A DNA stretch of 64,000 nucleotides from Lachnospiraceae bacterium UBA7196. GTDB taxonomy: Bacteria > Bacillota > Clostridia > Lachnospirales > Lachnospiraceae. Below the pieces are notes generated by a model. It was given only the letters and a program-made list of their open reading frames with translations, was not told where the DNA came from and searched no databases. The stretch is taken from assembly GCA_002490835.1 (NCBI GenBank), contig DKUU01000027.1, positions 52,590 to 116,589 on the forward strand. Direction: 5' to 3'. This document shows positions 51,130 to 61,558 of the stretch, in pieces (within the stretch, counting starts at the first letter, position 1; every line of letters starts with the position of its first letter). The translations under genes and the position numbers were made by a program.

Positions 51130-51807
51130 ATGGAACGATCAAAGATCCTTGTGGTGGACGATGAGAGCCGTATGCGTAAGCTGGTTCGGGATTTTTTGGT
51201 GAAGAGCCATTATGAGGTTGTGGAGGCGGCGGACGGTGAGGAGGCGCTTGATCTCTTTTTTGATATGAATGATTTCGATCTGGTGATCCTCGATGTGATG
51301 ATGCCGAAGATGGACGGCTGGCAGGTATGCCGGGAGATTCGCGCTTTTTCCAAAGTACCGATCATCATGCTGACGGCAAGGACGGATGAGCGGGATGAGC
51401 TCATGGGGTTTGAGCTGGGTGTCGATGAGTACATTGCGAAGCCGTTTAGTCCAAAGATTTTGGTGGCGCGGGTGGAAGCGATCCTTAGAAGAAGCGGTCA
51501 GGCGGTTGTAGAAACGATTGTGGAGGCCGGGGGCATCCGTCTTGACAAGCAGGCGCACAGTGTCACCGTGGAGGGTGAAGCGATCGATCTAAGCTACAAA
51601 GAATTTGAACTGCTTGCCTATTTCATGGAAAATAAGGGGATCGCGCTGTCACGTGAAAAGATATTGAACAGCGTGTGGAATTATGATTATTTTGGGGATG
51701 CCAGAACGATTGATACCCATGTGAAGAAACTAAGAAATAAGATGGGGAAAAAGAGCGATCTGATCAAGACCATCTGGGGGATGGGATACAAGTTTGAGGA
51801 AGAGTAG
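51130..51807 (+). CDS. OmpR/PhoB-family response regulator
   Basis: ATG 51130 is chosen; 225 residues. The receiver has ILVVDDESRMRKL, phosphoacceptor Asp55 in VILDVMMPK and Lys in YIAKPFSPK. The C-terminal winged helix has ISYKEFELLAYFMENKGIALSREKIL-like sequence, in parts LSYKEFELLAYFMEN, and DARTIDTHVKKLRNKMG. It binds DNA as a dimer. The next gene is a hybrid kinase; an orphan HAMP kinase at 61559 could also be its partner. Confidence 0.94.
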   Translation: MERSKILVVDDESRMRKLVRDFLVKSHYEVVEAADGEEALDLFFDMNDFDLVILDVMMPKMDGWQVCREIRAFSKVPIIMLTARTDERDELMGFELGVDEYIAKPFSPKILVARVEAILRRSGQAVVETIVEAGGIRLDKQAHSVTVEGEAIDLSYKEFELLAYFMENKGIALSREKILNSVWNYDYFGDARTIDTHVKKLRNKMGKKSDLIKTIWGMGYKFEEE

Positions 51808-51846
51808 TCATAAGGGCCCGCTGGTCCGGATGACAGGAGGAAAGAG

Positions 51847-54837
51847 ATGTCCAAACGCTCGTTTTATCAGGAGAAGCTATATTTTACACAGGATGAAGAA
51901 GACCTTTTAGCGGATAATCAGGATAAGATCATCGACATGCTCAGCAAAAATGTAGCGGTGGGCGTGGTCGGCGGCTTCTATGAGGAAGGCTTTCCTGTCT
52001 ATTTCATCAGTTCTTTTGCACTTAACAACATAGGCATGACCTATGAGCAGTTTATGGAGCGCACTGGGGGAAAATGTCTGGAGGCCGTTTATGAGGAAGA
52101 TCGCAGTCTCTTTACCAAAGTGTGCCCTTTCGGCGAGGAGGATATCCGCGAGTACCGTGTCGTAAATGGGGCCGGTGTGCCCGTTTGGGTGCGGGAGGTC
52201 AGGACGGAATCGACGGCAGGCGACGGCAGGAAGATCTGGATCGGCGCGATCAGGCTGATCGACGCGGAACATCGTGATATCCTGCTTGCGCAGGAAGCGA
52301 TCCGCATGCTGCAGGATGCCTATTTTAGGATCAGCGCCATAGATCTTGAAAAAAATACCATTGTGAATCTGAAGTTTATGGAGAGCGAGGCGCTGGAGGT
52401 AGAGCGGTTTAATGGCGATTACCGCATGTCAGTGATCTCCTGCGCGGAAAACCATGTGGCGGAAGATGACCGGGAAAATTTCAAAAAGATCATGGCAGCG
52501 GATAATCTAAAGCAGATTTTTTTGGATGGCTGCCCTTCGCTGCAGTTTAATTATCTGCGGTTTTTGGGCGGAGAGTGGAAGTGGGCACGCACGGAGCTTG
52601 TGCCTGTGGAGAATTTCAGCGCGGACAATGCAAGGGTCATGTGGTACGTAAAAAATATCTCCGAGGAAAAGACAAAAGAAACGGAGATGATGGACCGGCT
52701 GCTGCGGACCAATGCGGAGCTGGTGCAGGCAAAGAAAGAGTTGGAGCATGCCAACGCAAAGATACGCAAGTCCAATGATATGCTGCGCCGAACCCTGAGC
52801 GCGGAGGAACAGTACAGGCAGGCGATCGTCTCCGAGGCCGTCTTTGTCTTTAATGTCAATGTGTCCCGCAACCAGATCGAGGACGAATTTTATGAGATGA
52901 TCGACGGCGAGATGGAGCCGGTTTTATCTAAAATGGGCATGAAGGCGCCCTGCAACGCAGATGATTTCTTTTTGCGCTGGAGCAAGGAAAGAGTCTTTCC
53001 GGAGGACAGGGAAGTCTATGTACAGACCATCAATACAAGACATTTGCTGGAAGCCTATGAGCGGGGAGAAAACGAACTGATCATGGAGATCGAGGCTTCC
53101 GGTTCAGACGGGCAGCCAGTGGTCTTGCGGCATACGATCCTGCTCACGAAAGACGGTGTCAGCGGCGATATTCTGGCCCTTAACAATGCCAAGGATATCA
53201 CGGACATCCGCAGAAAAGACAGAGAGACCAAGAAGGCGCTGTTAGACGCTTACGAGGCGGCTGACAGGGCAAACTGTGCGAAGACGGATTTCCTTTCCAA
53301 GATGTCGCATGATATCAGGACGCCGATGAACGCGATTATCGGTATGACTGCCATTGCGGGAACCAAGCTTCACGATCCGGACGGGATCGAGGAATGTCTG
53401 GCCAAGGTTTCAGCGGCCAGCAAGCATCTTCTTTCCCTGATCAATGAAGTGCTTGATATGAGCCGGATCGAGTCGGGTGCTCTGACCTTGGACGAGGAGG
53501 AATTTAACCTTCTGAATATTATAGATAATATGGTGAATATGCTTTCCGCTGCCGCACGGGAGAAGAAGCAGAAGATAGAGTTTCGCGCGCATGGTGTTTC
53601 GAATACCAATGTGCGGGGAGACGCGAAACGGCTACAGCAGGTATTTGCGAATGTGATCAGCAATTCGATCAAATATACGGAAGAAGGCGGGACGATCAGC
53701 ATAGCAATTGCGGAAAAAGCCTCGCAGCAGGAGCATGTGGGCTGTTATGAGTTTGTGTTTAAGGATAACGGCATCGGCATGACGGAGGAGTTTTTGCAGC
53801 ATATTTATGATCCCTTTGAACGGGCGGATGATGTGCGTACCAGCAAGATTCAGGGAACCGGACTGGGACTGACCATCAGTCGCAATATCATTCAGATGAT
53901 GGGCGGAGACATTCAGGTTGAGAGTAAGCCGGGGATCGGGACGACAGTGACGGTCACCGTGCCCTTAAAGTATCAGGTGCCGGGTGTGGTGAACAGAAAG
54001 GATCTCGCGGGAAGAACGGTTCTGGTGGTGGATGATTCGCCTTTTGCAGGAGAGACGACGAATGTTCTTTTAAGCAATCTGGGGATGCGCGGCGAGTGGG
54101 TGCAGTCCGGAGAAGAGGCGCTTAACTATATGCAGGAAAAGCGGCGGAAAGGGGAAGATGTTTTTGCCGTTCTTCTGGATGTGAATATGCCGGGGATGAA
54201 CGGCATGGAGACGGCGAAGGCGATACGCAGACAGGAAGGCATGGAAATTCCGCTGATTCTCGTTTCCGCCCACGAATGGGTGGATATTGAAGTGGAGGCA
54301 CGGATGGCGGGCGTCAATACGTTTATCAGAAAACCGTTTGATAAGGCCAGACTGTTAAATGCGTTCCGCAATTTTATTCCCAGAGAGCCTGCAAAGCCGG
54401 CGGAAGTGACGTTAGAACAGATTGGGGAGGCGGATTATTCCGACAAACGGATCCTTGTGGTGGAGGACAATGATCTAAACAGGGAGATCGCCACAGAGAT
54501 CCTTGCCATGACCGGAGCGGCGGTCGAGGCGGCGGTAAACGGCAAAGAGGCGGTAGATATGGTGCTGGCATCGGGGGAAGGCTATTACGATCTGATTCTG
54601 ATGGATCTGCAGATGCCTGTGATGAACGGCTACGAGGCCACAATAGCGCTGCGGGCCATGGAGAGGGAGGACGTCAAAAAGATTCCCATCGTGGCGATGA
54701 CGGCGAACGCCTTTTTAGAGGACATACAGCAGTCGAAAGCCTGCGGTATGAACGAGCATATGTCGAAACCGCTGGATGTCGATCAGCTTCAGCGGATGCT
54801 GGCGAGGTGGCTGGCAAAGAAAAACAGAAACGCATAG
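51847..54837 (+). CDS. Hybrid sensor histidine kinase with two receiver domains
   Basis: A 996-residue cytoplasmic protein. Two or three PAS-like domains (residues about 20-470, with a coiled coil near 295-340) come first. The HisKA box KMSHDIRTPMNAIIGM has His488. The ATPase has NVISNSIKYTEEGG and the G boxes DNGIGM and GTGLGL. The first receiver (about 730-845) has Asp778 in LLDVNMPGM; the second (about 870-990) has Asp920 in LILMDLQMPVM. No membrane segment is seen, so it probably senses an internal signal. It follows the response regulator by 40 bases. Confidence 0.94.
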   Translation: MSKRSFYQEKLYFTQDEEDLLADNQDKIIDMLSKNVAVGVVGGFYEEGFPVYFISSFALNNIGMTYEQFMERTGGKCLEAVYEEDRSLFTKVCPFGEEDIREYRVVNGAGVPVWVREVRTESTAGDGRKIWIGAIRLIDAEHRDILLAQEAIRMLQDAYFRISAIDLEKNTIVNLKFMESEALEVERFNGDYRMSVISCAENHVAEDDRENFKKIMAADNLKQIFLDGCPSLQFNYLRFLGGEWKWARTELVPVENFSADNARVMWYVKNISEEKTKETEMMDRLLRTNAELVQAKKELEHANAKIRKSNDMLRRTLSAEEQYRQAIVSEAVFVFNVNVSRNQIEDEFYEMIDGEMEPVLSKMGMKAPCNADDFFLRWSKERVFPEDREVYVQTINTRHLLEAYERGENELIMEIEASGSDGQPVVLRHTILLTKDGVSGDILALNNAKDITDIRRKDRETKKALLDAYEAADRANCAKTDFLSKMSHDIRTPMNAIIGMTAIAGTKLHDPDGIEECLAKVSAASKHLLSLINEVLDMSRIESGALTLDEEEFNLLNIIDNMVNMLSAAAREKKQKIEFRAHGVSNTNVRGDAKRLQQVFANVISNSIKYTEEGGTISIAIAEKASQQEHVGCYEFVFKDNGIGMTEEFLQHIYDPFERADDVRTSKIQGTGLGLTISRNIIQMMGGDIQVESKPGIGTTVTVTVPLKYQVPGVVNRKDLAGRTVLVVDDSPFAGETTNVLLSNLGMRGEWVQSGEEALNYMQEKRRKGEDVFAVLLDVNMPGMNGMETAKAIRRQEGMEIPLILVSAHEWVDIEVEARMAGVNTFIRKPFDKARLLNAFRNFIPREPAKPAEVTLEQIGEADYSDKRILVVEDNDLNREIATEILAMTGAAVEAAVNGKEAVDMVLASGEGYYDLILMDLQMPVMNGYEATIALRAMEREDVKKIPIVAMTANAFLEDIQQSKACGMNEHMSKPLDVDQLQRMLARWLAKKNRNA

Positions 54838-54843
54838 ATATGG

Positions 54844-54870
54844 ATCGGTTCCCTTCGGGGAGCCGATTTT
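54844..54870 (+). terminator. Intrinsic terminator with TTCG tetraloop
   Basis: ATCGGTTCCC (54844-54853) pairs with GGGAGCCGAT (54858-54867) around TTCG, followed by TTTT. Confidence 0.85.
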
Positions 54871-55002
54871 GCCGGATAACAATAAAAGATAAAAAAAGTG
54901 TTAAATATGCGGGAAGATACTTTACATTTCCATCAATTTGATATTTAATATGTTTGATATTTATGCAAAAAGTTTTTTCTCGGGGTATTTTTGTGAAAAA
55001 TT

Positions 55003-55020
55003 CCGACCGACCAGTCGGAC
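55003..55020 (+). promoter_or_regulatory. TetR-type operator before the RND exporter
   Basis: CCGAC-CA-GTCGG (55007-55018) is a near-perfect palindrome within TTCCGACCGACCAGTCGGAC. It resembles AcrR/TetR operators and lies 22 bases before the exporter start. The TetR gene downstream of the exporter is the likely binder. A possible promoter (TTTACA 54921, TTTAAT 54944) lies upstream. Confidence 0.65.
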
Positions 55021-55041
55021 GGAAGAAAGAGGAGCATTATT

Positions 55042-58000
55042 ATGTTGGGAAAATTCAGTGTTAAAAAACCTTATACAGTGCTTGTGGCTGTGGTTCTGGT
55101 GATCGTGCTGGGCGTGGTATCGTTTATGAAGATGTCCACGGATCTGCTGCCGAATATCAGCCTGCCGTATGTGATCGTGATGACGCCATATCCGGGAGCC
55201 AGCCCGGAGACTGTGGAGATGGTGGTGACGAAGCCGGTGGAGGCTTCTATGGCTACGGTCAGTAATATAGAAGAAATCAGTTCTGTGTCCAGCGAGAACT
55301 ATTCCACGGTGATCTTGGAATTTGCGCAGTCAGCGGATATGAATGCGGTTTCTTTGGAAATCAGAGAGAATTTGGATCAGATCAAAAGTTATTGGGATGA
55401 TTCCGTCGGCAGTCCGATCATTATGAAGCTGAATCCCGATATGCTGCCGGTTATGATCGCGGCAGTCGGCAATACGCACATGACGGATGCGGAAGTGAGC
55501 GAGATGACACAGAATCTGGTGATTCCGGAGCTGGAAAGCATAGAGGGTGTCGCTTCCGCCAGCGCGACCGGTCTGTTTGAGGAGAGCGTCAATGTCATTA
55601 TCAGACAGGAGAAGATCGACGAGATCAACAAGCAGGTGTTCGCGTATATCGACGAAGAGATGAAGGACGCCGAGCAGGAACTGGCTGACGGGAAGCAGGA
55701 AATATATGACGGTCAGGAGGAGCTGGATAAAGCAAGAACGGAACTGGAAGAAAGCAAGCAGGAAATTGTGGACAGCGAGCAGGAGCTGGCTGACAATACG
55801 AAGGAAATGGAGGAAAATAAACAGAAGCTTCAGGATGGCAAAAATGAGATTGCCGAGAACAAGTCGAAGCTGGAAGAAGGAAAACAGGAGCTTGCAAATA
55901 AGAAGAGTGAGACAACCGCCCAGCTGGCAGCGGCGGAGACAAAGATCCTCACGGCAAAGACGGAACTGGAAGCGACGAAGATGCACCTGACGCTGGAGAT
56001 CGCGACGGCAAAGGCGACCATCGAAGGCGCGCAGAAGGGGATCGACCAGATCAACGAAGGACTGGAGAAATATAATCAGGCAAAGCAGGCAATGGAAGGC
56101 ATCGATGCGCTTATAACGATGATCGATAGTCTTCCACAGGATATGCAGAGTTTGACAGTGGGAATCGTAGTATCCATGCTGCCGGCGGGTACACTGGAGC
56201 TGGAGACGATCGCGCAGCTTTTACAGATGGAGCCGGACGCTGTCAGCGCTATGACGGTCGCTGATCTCAAAGTGGCTCTTGTGTCAGCAAAGGAGACCAT
56301 GAACGCCGCAATCGGTGCGATGGGCGGCGAGGAAGGCATCGCTGCACTGGAGAGTCAGAAAGCGGAACTGGAGACAACGGTGCAGATGCAGACGGCGGCG
56401 ATGACCGCGATGCAGTCGCAGCTTAAGACCATCGAGGAAAATATCGTTTCCTTAGACAAGGCGCTGGATCAGCTCTACGCGGGAAATCTGACCGCGGCGA
56501 TCGAGTTTGCAAATGCGCAGACGACGATCAGTGTCGGAGAAATGCAGTTAAGCGCAGCCCAGACGCAGTTGGAGGCGAGCGAGAAGCAGTTAGAGGCAGG
56601 AGAAAAGCAGCTGGAAGCGGGACGGGAACAAATCGAATCCGCATGGGAACAGATCAAGGACGGGGAAGAACAGTTAAACGATTCCGCGGAGCAGTTAAAG
56701 GATGCCCTGCAGCAGATTTTAGACGGGGAGGAAGAACTGGAAGAAGCGAGGGAGGATGCCTATGATCAGGCGGATATGAACGGCGTCCTTACAGTAGATA
56801 CGGTCAAATCCCTGTTGGCGGCGCAGAACTTTTCCATGCCCGCAGGCTATGTGACAGAGAACGGTATCGATTATCTGGTCAGAGTGGGCGATAAACCCGG
56901 GGATATCGAGGAACTGAAAAAAATGCCGCTCATCAATCCGGAGATGGACGGGGTGGACGTCATTACGCTGGGTGATGTGGCGGATGTATTCATGACGGAT
57001 AATTCCGATGAAATCTATGCCAATGTAAACGGTGCGCCCGGCATTATGATAACGATTCAGAAGCAGACGGGATATTCGACAGGTGATGTTTCCGATAAGA
57101 TACTAGATAAATTTGAAGAATTGAAGGCGGAGAACGAGGACCTTGTACTGATCACCCTGATGGATCAGGGAATCTACATAGACCTTGTTATGGATTCCAT
57201 TATCAATAATGTACTGTTTGGGGCGATTCTGGCAGTATTGATATTGATCGTATTCTTAAAGGACTGGCGTCCTACGGCGGTGGTTGCCTGCTCGATTCCC
57301 ATCAGTCTGATCACGGCGATCGTGTGCATGTATTTCAGCGGCGTGACCCTGAATGTCATCTCCCTGTCGGGTCTGGCGCTGGGCGTCGGTATGCTGGTGG
57401 ATAACTCTATCGTGGTCATTGAGAATATCTTCCGAATGCGGAGCGAGGGGTATTCCGCTAAGAAGGCTGCCATCGAGGGTGCAGGCGAAGTGGCGGGAGC
57501 AATCATGGCATCTACGCTGACGACGGTCTGCGTATTCTTGCCGATCGTCTTTACGGAAGGTATCGTCAGACAGCTGTTCGTGGATATGGGACTGACGATC
57601 GCCTATTCCCTGTTTGCCAGCCTGCTGATCGCCCTGACGGTGGTGCCGGCGATGTCCGCGGGAATGTTTTCGAAAGCGGAGCCGAAGAAAGAGGGCAAGA
57701 TTTTCGCGGGCCTTATGAAGGGATACGGAAAAATATTGGAATGGTCGCTGCGCTTTAAGCCGGTGGTGCTTATTTTGGTAGTTATCTTGCTGGCGGTCAG
57801 TACTGCGGCAGCTTTTTCCAGAGGCACTGCGTTTATGCCGGATATGGACAGCACGCAGATCACCATGACGCTGACTATGCCGAAGGATACGCCGCTTCAT
57901 GAGACGGCGGAGGTGTCCGACGAGGTGATGGAGCGGCTGCGGCAGATCGAAGAAGTAGAGTATGTCGGTGGAATGGCGAGTAGTTCCTCACTGAGTATGA

Positions 58001-59289
58001 TTTCCGGCGGCGGAAATTCTTCCACCAACGAAGTCGATATCTATGTATCGCTGCGGGAGGATAAAAAGCGGGATAATCTGGTGATCGCTCAGGAGATTCA
58101 GACGGATATTGCAGATATTCTGGAACAGAATCAGGCGGAAGTCTCGATCGAGACCTCCACCATGGATATGAGCGCCCTCGGCGGAAGCGGGATTTCCGTA
58201 CAGATCAAGGGCAGAGAATTGGATACGCTGCAAACAATCGCCAAAGATGTCGCAGCGATCGTGGAAGGCGTGGAGGGTACGGTAGAGGTGTCGGACGGTC
58301 TGGAAGAATCGACAGGGGAACTGCGTATTCTGGTGGATCGGGATAAGGCGATCGAACACGGTCTGACGGTGGCACAGGTTTTCCAGCAGATACAGAGCAA
58401 GCTGGCGGCAGCATCCAGCGCGACCACACTGGAAACGGACATCAAAGAATACAGCGTATATGTCAAGCATGCAAACGATATTGAACTGACAAGAGAACTG
58501 GTAAAGAATCTGGAAATCGACCGCACAAAGCAGGATGGCACCAAAGAGGAAATCAAACTCTCGCAGATAGCGACGTTTGAGAGTACGGAAGCGCCAAAAG
58601 CAGTCAACAGAATCGATCAGACCCGTTATATCTCCGTGTCCGCAGCCATAGCGGATGGCTATAATATCAGCTTTGTATCCGCAGATGTGGAGGAGGCGCT
58701 TCGCAGCTATCAGATGCCCGAGGGCTACAGTTATACGATGAGCGGCGAGAATGAGACGATCAATGAGGCGATGGAACAGGTGATGCTGATGCTGATTTTG
58801 GCCCTGATTTTCATGTATCTGATCATGGTGGCGCAGTTCCAGTCCCTTTTATCACCGTTTATTATCATGTTTACCATTCCGTTAGCGTTTACGGGAGGAT
58901 TTCTGGGACTGTATTTCAGCGGCAGCGAGGTGAGCGTGATCGCGCTGATCGGTTTCGTAATGTTGTCCGGTATCATCGTTAATAACGGTATCGTTTTGGT
59001 AGACTATATCAATCAGCTTCGCGCGGAGGGCATGGAGAAGAAGGAAGCGATCATAACGGCGGGCAGGACGAGAATCAGGCCGGTGCTGATGACGGCGTTG
59101 ACAACGATTCTGGCCTTAAGTACGATGGCTTTCAGTGACGATATGGGGGCGGATATGTCGAAGCCGATGTCTGTTGTTACGATCGGCGGACTGGTTTACG
59201 GAACGCTGCTGACATTGGTCGTGATACCCTGTATCTATGATATCTTTACACGGAAAAAGAGGAAAGAGCGCGAGACGGAGGCGGAATAA
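55042..59289 (+). CDS. RND efflux permease with large coiled-coil insertion
   Basis: A 1415-residue RND (HAE1/AcrB-like) transporter, about 370 residues longer than usual. The N-terminal membrane helix, PNISLPYVIVMTPYPGASPE and porter domains are canonical. Between residues about 200 and 575 lies an extra region dominated by heptad repeats (AEQELADGKQEIYDGQEELD, DSEQELADNTKEME, ASEKQLEAGEKQLEAGREQI) flanking a small globular part. The second membrane block holds the proton-relay helix ALGVGMLVDNSIVVIENIF. It exports compounds through the cytoplasmic membrane. No adaptor or outer-membrane gene accompanies it; the coiled coil may replace the adaptor. Confidence 0.92.
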   Translation: MLGKFSVKKPYTVLVAVVLVIVLGVVSFMKMSTDLLPNISLPYVIVMTPYPGASPETVEMVVTKPVEASMATVSNIEEISSVSSENYSTVILEFAQSADMNAVSLEIRENLDQIKSYWDDSVGSPIIMKLNPDMLPVMIAAVGNTHMTDAEVSEMTQNLVIPELESIEGVASASATGLFEESVNVIIRQEKIDEINKQVFAYIDEEMKDAEQELADGKQEIYDGQEELDKARTELEESKQEIVDSEQELADNTKEMEENKQKLQDGKNEIAENKSKLEEGKQELANKKSETTAQLAAAETKILTAKTELEATKMHLTLEIATAKATIEGAQKGIDQINEGLEKYNQAKQAMEGIDALITMIDSLPQDMQSLTVGIVVSMLPAGTLELETIAQLLQMEPDAVSAMTVADLKVALVSAKETMNAAIGAMGGEEGIAALESQKAELETTVQMQTAAMTAMQSQLKTIEENIVSLDKALDQLYAGNLTAAIEFANAQTTISVGEMQLSAAQTQLEASEKQLEAGEKQLEAGREQIESAWEQIKDGEEQLNDSAEQLKDALQQILDGEEELEEAREDAYDQADMNGVLTVDTVKSLLAAQNFSMPAGYVTENGIDYLVRVGDKPGDIEELKKMPLINPEMDGVDVITLGDVADVFMTDNSDEIYANVNGAPGIMITIQKQTGYSTGDVSDKILDKFEELKAENEDLVLITLMDQGIYIDLVMDSIINNVLFGAILAVLILIVFLKDWRPTAVVACSIPISLITAIVCMYFSGVTLNVISLSGLALGVGMLVDNSIVVIENIFRMRSEGYSAKKAAIEGAGEVAGAIMASTLTTVCVFLPIVFTEGIVRQLFVDMGLTIAYSLFASLLIALTVVPAMSAGMFSKAEPKKEGKIFAGLMKGYGKILEWSLRFKPVVLILVVILLAVSTAAAFSRGTAFMPDMDSTQITMTLTMPKDTPLHETAEVSDEVMERLRQIEEVEYVGGMASSSSLSMISGGGNSSTNEVDIYVSLREDKKRDNLVIAQEIQTDIADILEQNQAEVSIETSTMDMSALGGSGISVQIKGRELDTLQTIAKDVAAIVEGVEGTVEVSDGLEESTGELRILVDRDKAIEHGLTVAQVFQQIQSKLAAASSATTLETDIKEYSVYVKHANDIELTRELVKNLEIDRTKQDGTKEEIKLSQIATFESTEAPKAVNRIDQTRYISVSAAIADGYNISFVSADVEEALRSYQMPEGYSYTMSGENETINEAMEQVMLMLILALIFMYLIMVAQFQSLLSPFIIMFTIPLAFTGGFLGLYFSGSEVSVIALIGFVMLSGIIVNNGIVLVDYINQLRAEGMEKKEAIITAGRTRIRPVLMTALTTILALSTMAFSDDMGADMSKPMSVVTIGGLVYGTLLTLVVIPCIYDIFTRKKRKERETEAE

Positions 59290-59311
59290 AAACCGTTGAC
59301 TGGAGAGAAGG

Positions 59312-59947
59312 ATGATAACAATGAATTGCGAATATCAACCGAAAGAACAGGCCATTTATCAGGCGGTGCTGGCGCTTTTTGAGGATGGAGCCGACATCAA
59401 TAATATCACCGTGGCGGAGATCACCGGCAGGGCAGGGATTGGCAAGGGAACGGCGTACGAGTACTTTTCGGGCAAAGAGGAAATGATCGCGAAGGCGTTT
59501 CTCTATAATGGAGAGGTGTTTTGCAGACAGCTGTACGAGGGCGTGTGCAGGGAAAAGACGCTTGCGGATAAGGTGAATTACGTACTGCTCGCCATGGAAG
59601 ATCAGATTACCAAAACCAACTGCGTATTTCGGCTGATGCAAATGCTGTCGGAAAATTCGGCGGTCAGCAACTGGATTCACAAACTGTTAAAGGAGAAAAG
59701 GGAGACGGGGATCGTTCCCGCGGAGGATGTGATCAGAGCGGCGTTAACCGACGAATTAAACGAGAGGAAAATGCCGCCCGAGGAAATGCTGACCTATCTG
59801 ATGATGAGTGTTTATTCCAAGATCTTCTGCTACGGTATGCTTATCAATGATGATAAATACAGACAGGAAGAACGAAGAAAGAGAGTAAGGGAGCTTGTCA
59901 ATCAGAGTATATGCAGGGAAGTGACAGAACTATTTGAATTATCATAA
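59312..59947 (+). CDS. TetR-family regulator of the RND exporter
   Basis: A 211-residue regulator. The N-terminal helix-turn-helix reads NNITVAEITGRAGIGKGTAYEYFSGKEEMI, in parts ITVAEITGRAGIGKGTAYEYF. The C-terminal part is the variable ligand-binding helices. Start is ATG 59312 (GGAG at six bases) or ATG 59321 (AAGG at nine bases). It directly follows the exporter and probably represses it through the operator at 55003. Confidence 0.9.
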   Translation: MITMNCEYQPKEQAIYQAVLALFEDGADINNITVAEITGRAGIGKGTAYEYFSGKEEMIAKAFLYNGEVFCRQLYEGVCREKTLADKVNYVLLAMEDQITKTNCVFRLMQMLSENSAVSNWIHKLLKEKRETGIVPAEDVIRAALTDELNERKMPPEEMLTYLMMSVYSKIFCYGMLINDDKYRQEERRKRVRELVNQSICREVTELFELS

Positions 59948-59954
59948 TAAGAAG

Positions 59955-59994
59955 GACCGGTTTCAGACCCTAACGGATCTGATACTGGTCTTTT
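59955..59994. terminator. Bidirectional terminator between TetR and GGDEF genes
   Basis: GACCGGTTTCAGA (59955-59967) pairs with TCTGATACTGGTC (59978-59990), then TTTTCC. The minus-strand GGDEF stop lies inside it. Confidence 0.75.
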
Positions 59995-61388
59995 CCGTTC
60001 CATTTTGCTTCGTAGAGCGCCTTGTCAGCAGTCTGATAGAGCGTTTCGTAGGACTCGCAGTTTACTGCTGCGCCTGCGCCGATGCTGGCGGAAAGCTTCT
60101 GGTGGGGAAACTTATGGTCAAAATTCTGGTGGACGACGGACATAAACTTGCTTAGCATACTTTCCGTCTCTGACGTCGTGATATCCCGTCCCACGAATAC
60201 GGCAAACTCATCGCCCGCAAGCCGGCATACGATGTCCTTGTTGCGGTTGAAGTAGTTTTCCAGAATTGAGGCGAAATCTTTCAGGGCCTGATCGCCCACA
60301 GGATGACCGAGCTGGTCATTGATTAGCTTAAAGTTATCCATATCGATGATCATCAGCACGCCCTGTCTGGGACGGTCTTCCAGCGAAAGCCGTACGAGCT
60401 CTTCAAAACCTTCTCTGTTGAGCAGTTTGGTGAGAGGGTCGAGCCTTGCTTTGGTGCGGATGGTGATCATCTCTTTCGAGAAGATAGAAGTCAGGATGAA
60501 GAGCAGGACGCAGGCGATTACGGCAAGCAGCAGCATGGGAAATTCGATCCGCCAAAGATCCATCAACACTTCGTTGCGGTTCATGCAGGTAACAAAGTAC
60601 CAGTCGGTATCGGGGATCACATTGATATCTACAATAAAGACGCTCTCGTCGCCCAAAACCGAACTTTGGCCCGTTTTTTCGGCATCCAGAAGCCGGCTCA
60701 CGTTTTTGTAGAGCAGAGAATCGCTCTGTTCACTCAGGGAGAGACCGACCATAGAGGCATTGGAGTCGGCCACGATGAGCCGGTTTTCTCTGGTGACAAA
60801 GAAGGCGTGTTCGATCTTGTCGGATGTGACCGCGCTGACCAGATGGGAGGCGTAATCCAGATAGACGTCTGTGGACAGCACCGTTACGGCGGGAGCTGTG
60901 TTCAGACGGCAGGTGACGCTCACGCAGGTGCCGCCGGTCATGGCATCCACGTAAGGTTCCCCAAAAGTTAAATCATCATGATTTAGTCCTTCTATGTACC
61001 AATCTCTTTCCGTGACGACAAAGTCTTCGTCGGGGACCCAGCCGGAAGCGTCAAAGTAATTTCCCTGATCGTCGCCCATGTACAGGCCGTAGGGATAAGC
61101 TTCATGGGTGCCGGCACTGGTAGTCATAAGCGTGTAAGTATCCTCATTTTCCAACCCTAATTGTTCGATCATGGTTTTATAGATATTGACTTCGCTCAAG
61201 ACCGATCTTGCCCAAGTGCTGATCTCTTCCGCATAATATTGAGATTCTAAGGCGAGTTTCTCCTTGGAGAGCGTCAGGACCTCTCCGCGTACGAGCATGA
61301 AATAGATGACGATCATAACAAGGACGACGGGGACGATGGTGCCGACCAGCTTTATATTAGCCCAGATATAGCGATGCTTTGCTTTCAA
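59970..61388 (-). CDS. Membrane diguanylate cyclase with Cache sensor domain
   Basis: A 472-residue protein. One membrane segment at about residues 11-31 and another near 282-303 flank an extracellular double-Cache-like sensor (YGLYMGDDQGNYFDASGW). The GGDEF domain has DPLTKLLNREGFEEL and the active loop RLAGDEFAVFVG, where AGDEF is an accepted active variant. A possible inhibitory site is not evident. It makes cyclic di-GMP in response to an extracellular ligand. It is encoded convergent to the TetR gene. Confidence 0.92.
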   Translation of the reverse strand: MKAKHRYIWANIKLVGTIVPVVLVMIVIYFMLVRGEVLTLSKEKLALESQYYAEEISTWARSVLSEVNIYKTMIEQLGLENEDTYTLMTTSAGTHEAYPYGLYMGDDQGNYFDASGWVPDEDFVVTERDWYIEGLNHDDLTFGEPYVDAMTGGTCVSVTCRLNTAPAVTVLSTDVYLDYASHLVSAVTSDKIEHAFFVTRENRLIVADSNASMVGLSLSEQSDSLLYKNVSRLLDAEKTGQSSVLGDESVFIVDINVIPDTDWYFVTCMNRNEVLMDLWRIEFPMLLLAVIACVLLFILTSIFSKEMITIRTKARLDPLTKLLNREGFEELVRLSLEDRPRQGVLMIIDMDNFKLINDQLGHPVGDQALKDFASILENYFNRNKDIVCRLAGDEFAVFVGRDITTSETESMLSKFMSVVHQNFDHKFPHQKLSASIGAGAAVNCESYETLYQTADKALYEAKWNGKDQYQIR

Positions 61389-61558
61389 TGGTTTCCTCCC
61401 GACGTAAAGTCAAAATGATGAATCGTGACAGATAACTGCTATCATCTTAACATATACGGGAATAAAGTCAACCCGGAGCGCTATTGACAAACTTATTTGA
61501 AAATGCTAACGTTATGACAAAACGATAACCGGACGAAAAAGGGGTATGGTTTGGCAGT

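Noticed and set aside
57256..57900. Minus-strand ORF of 214 codons opposite the RND exporter
   Set aside because: Its composition (many His, Arg, Gln) is typical of a shadow frame, and the RND membrane motifs are on the plus strand.
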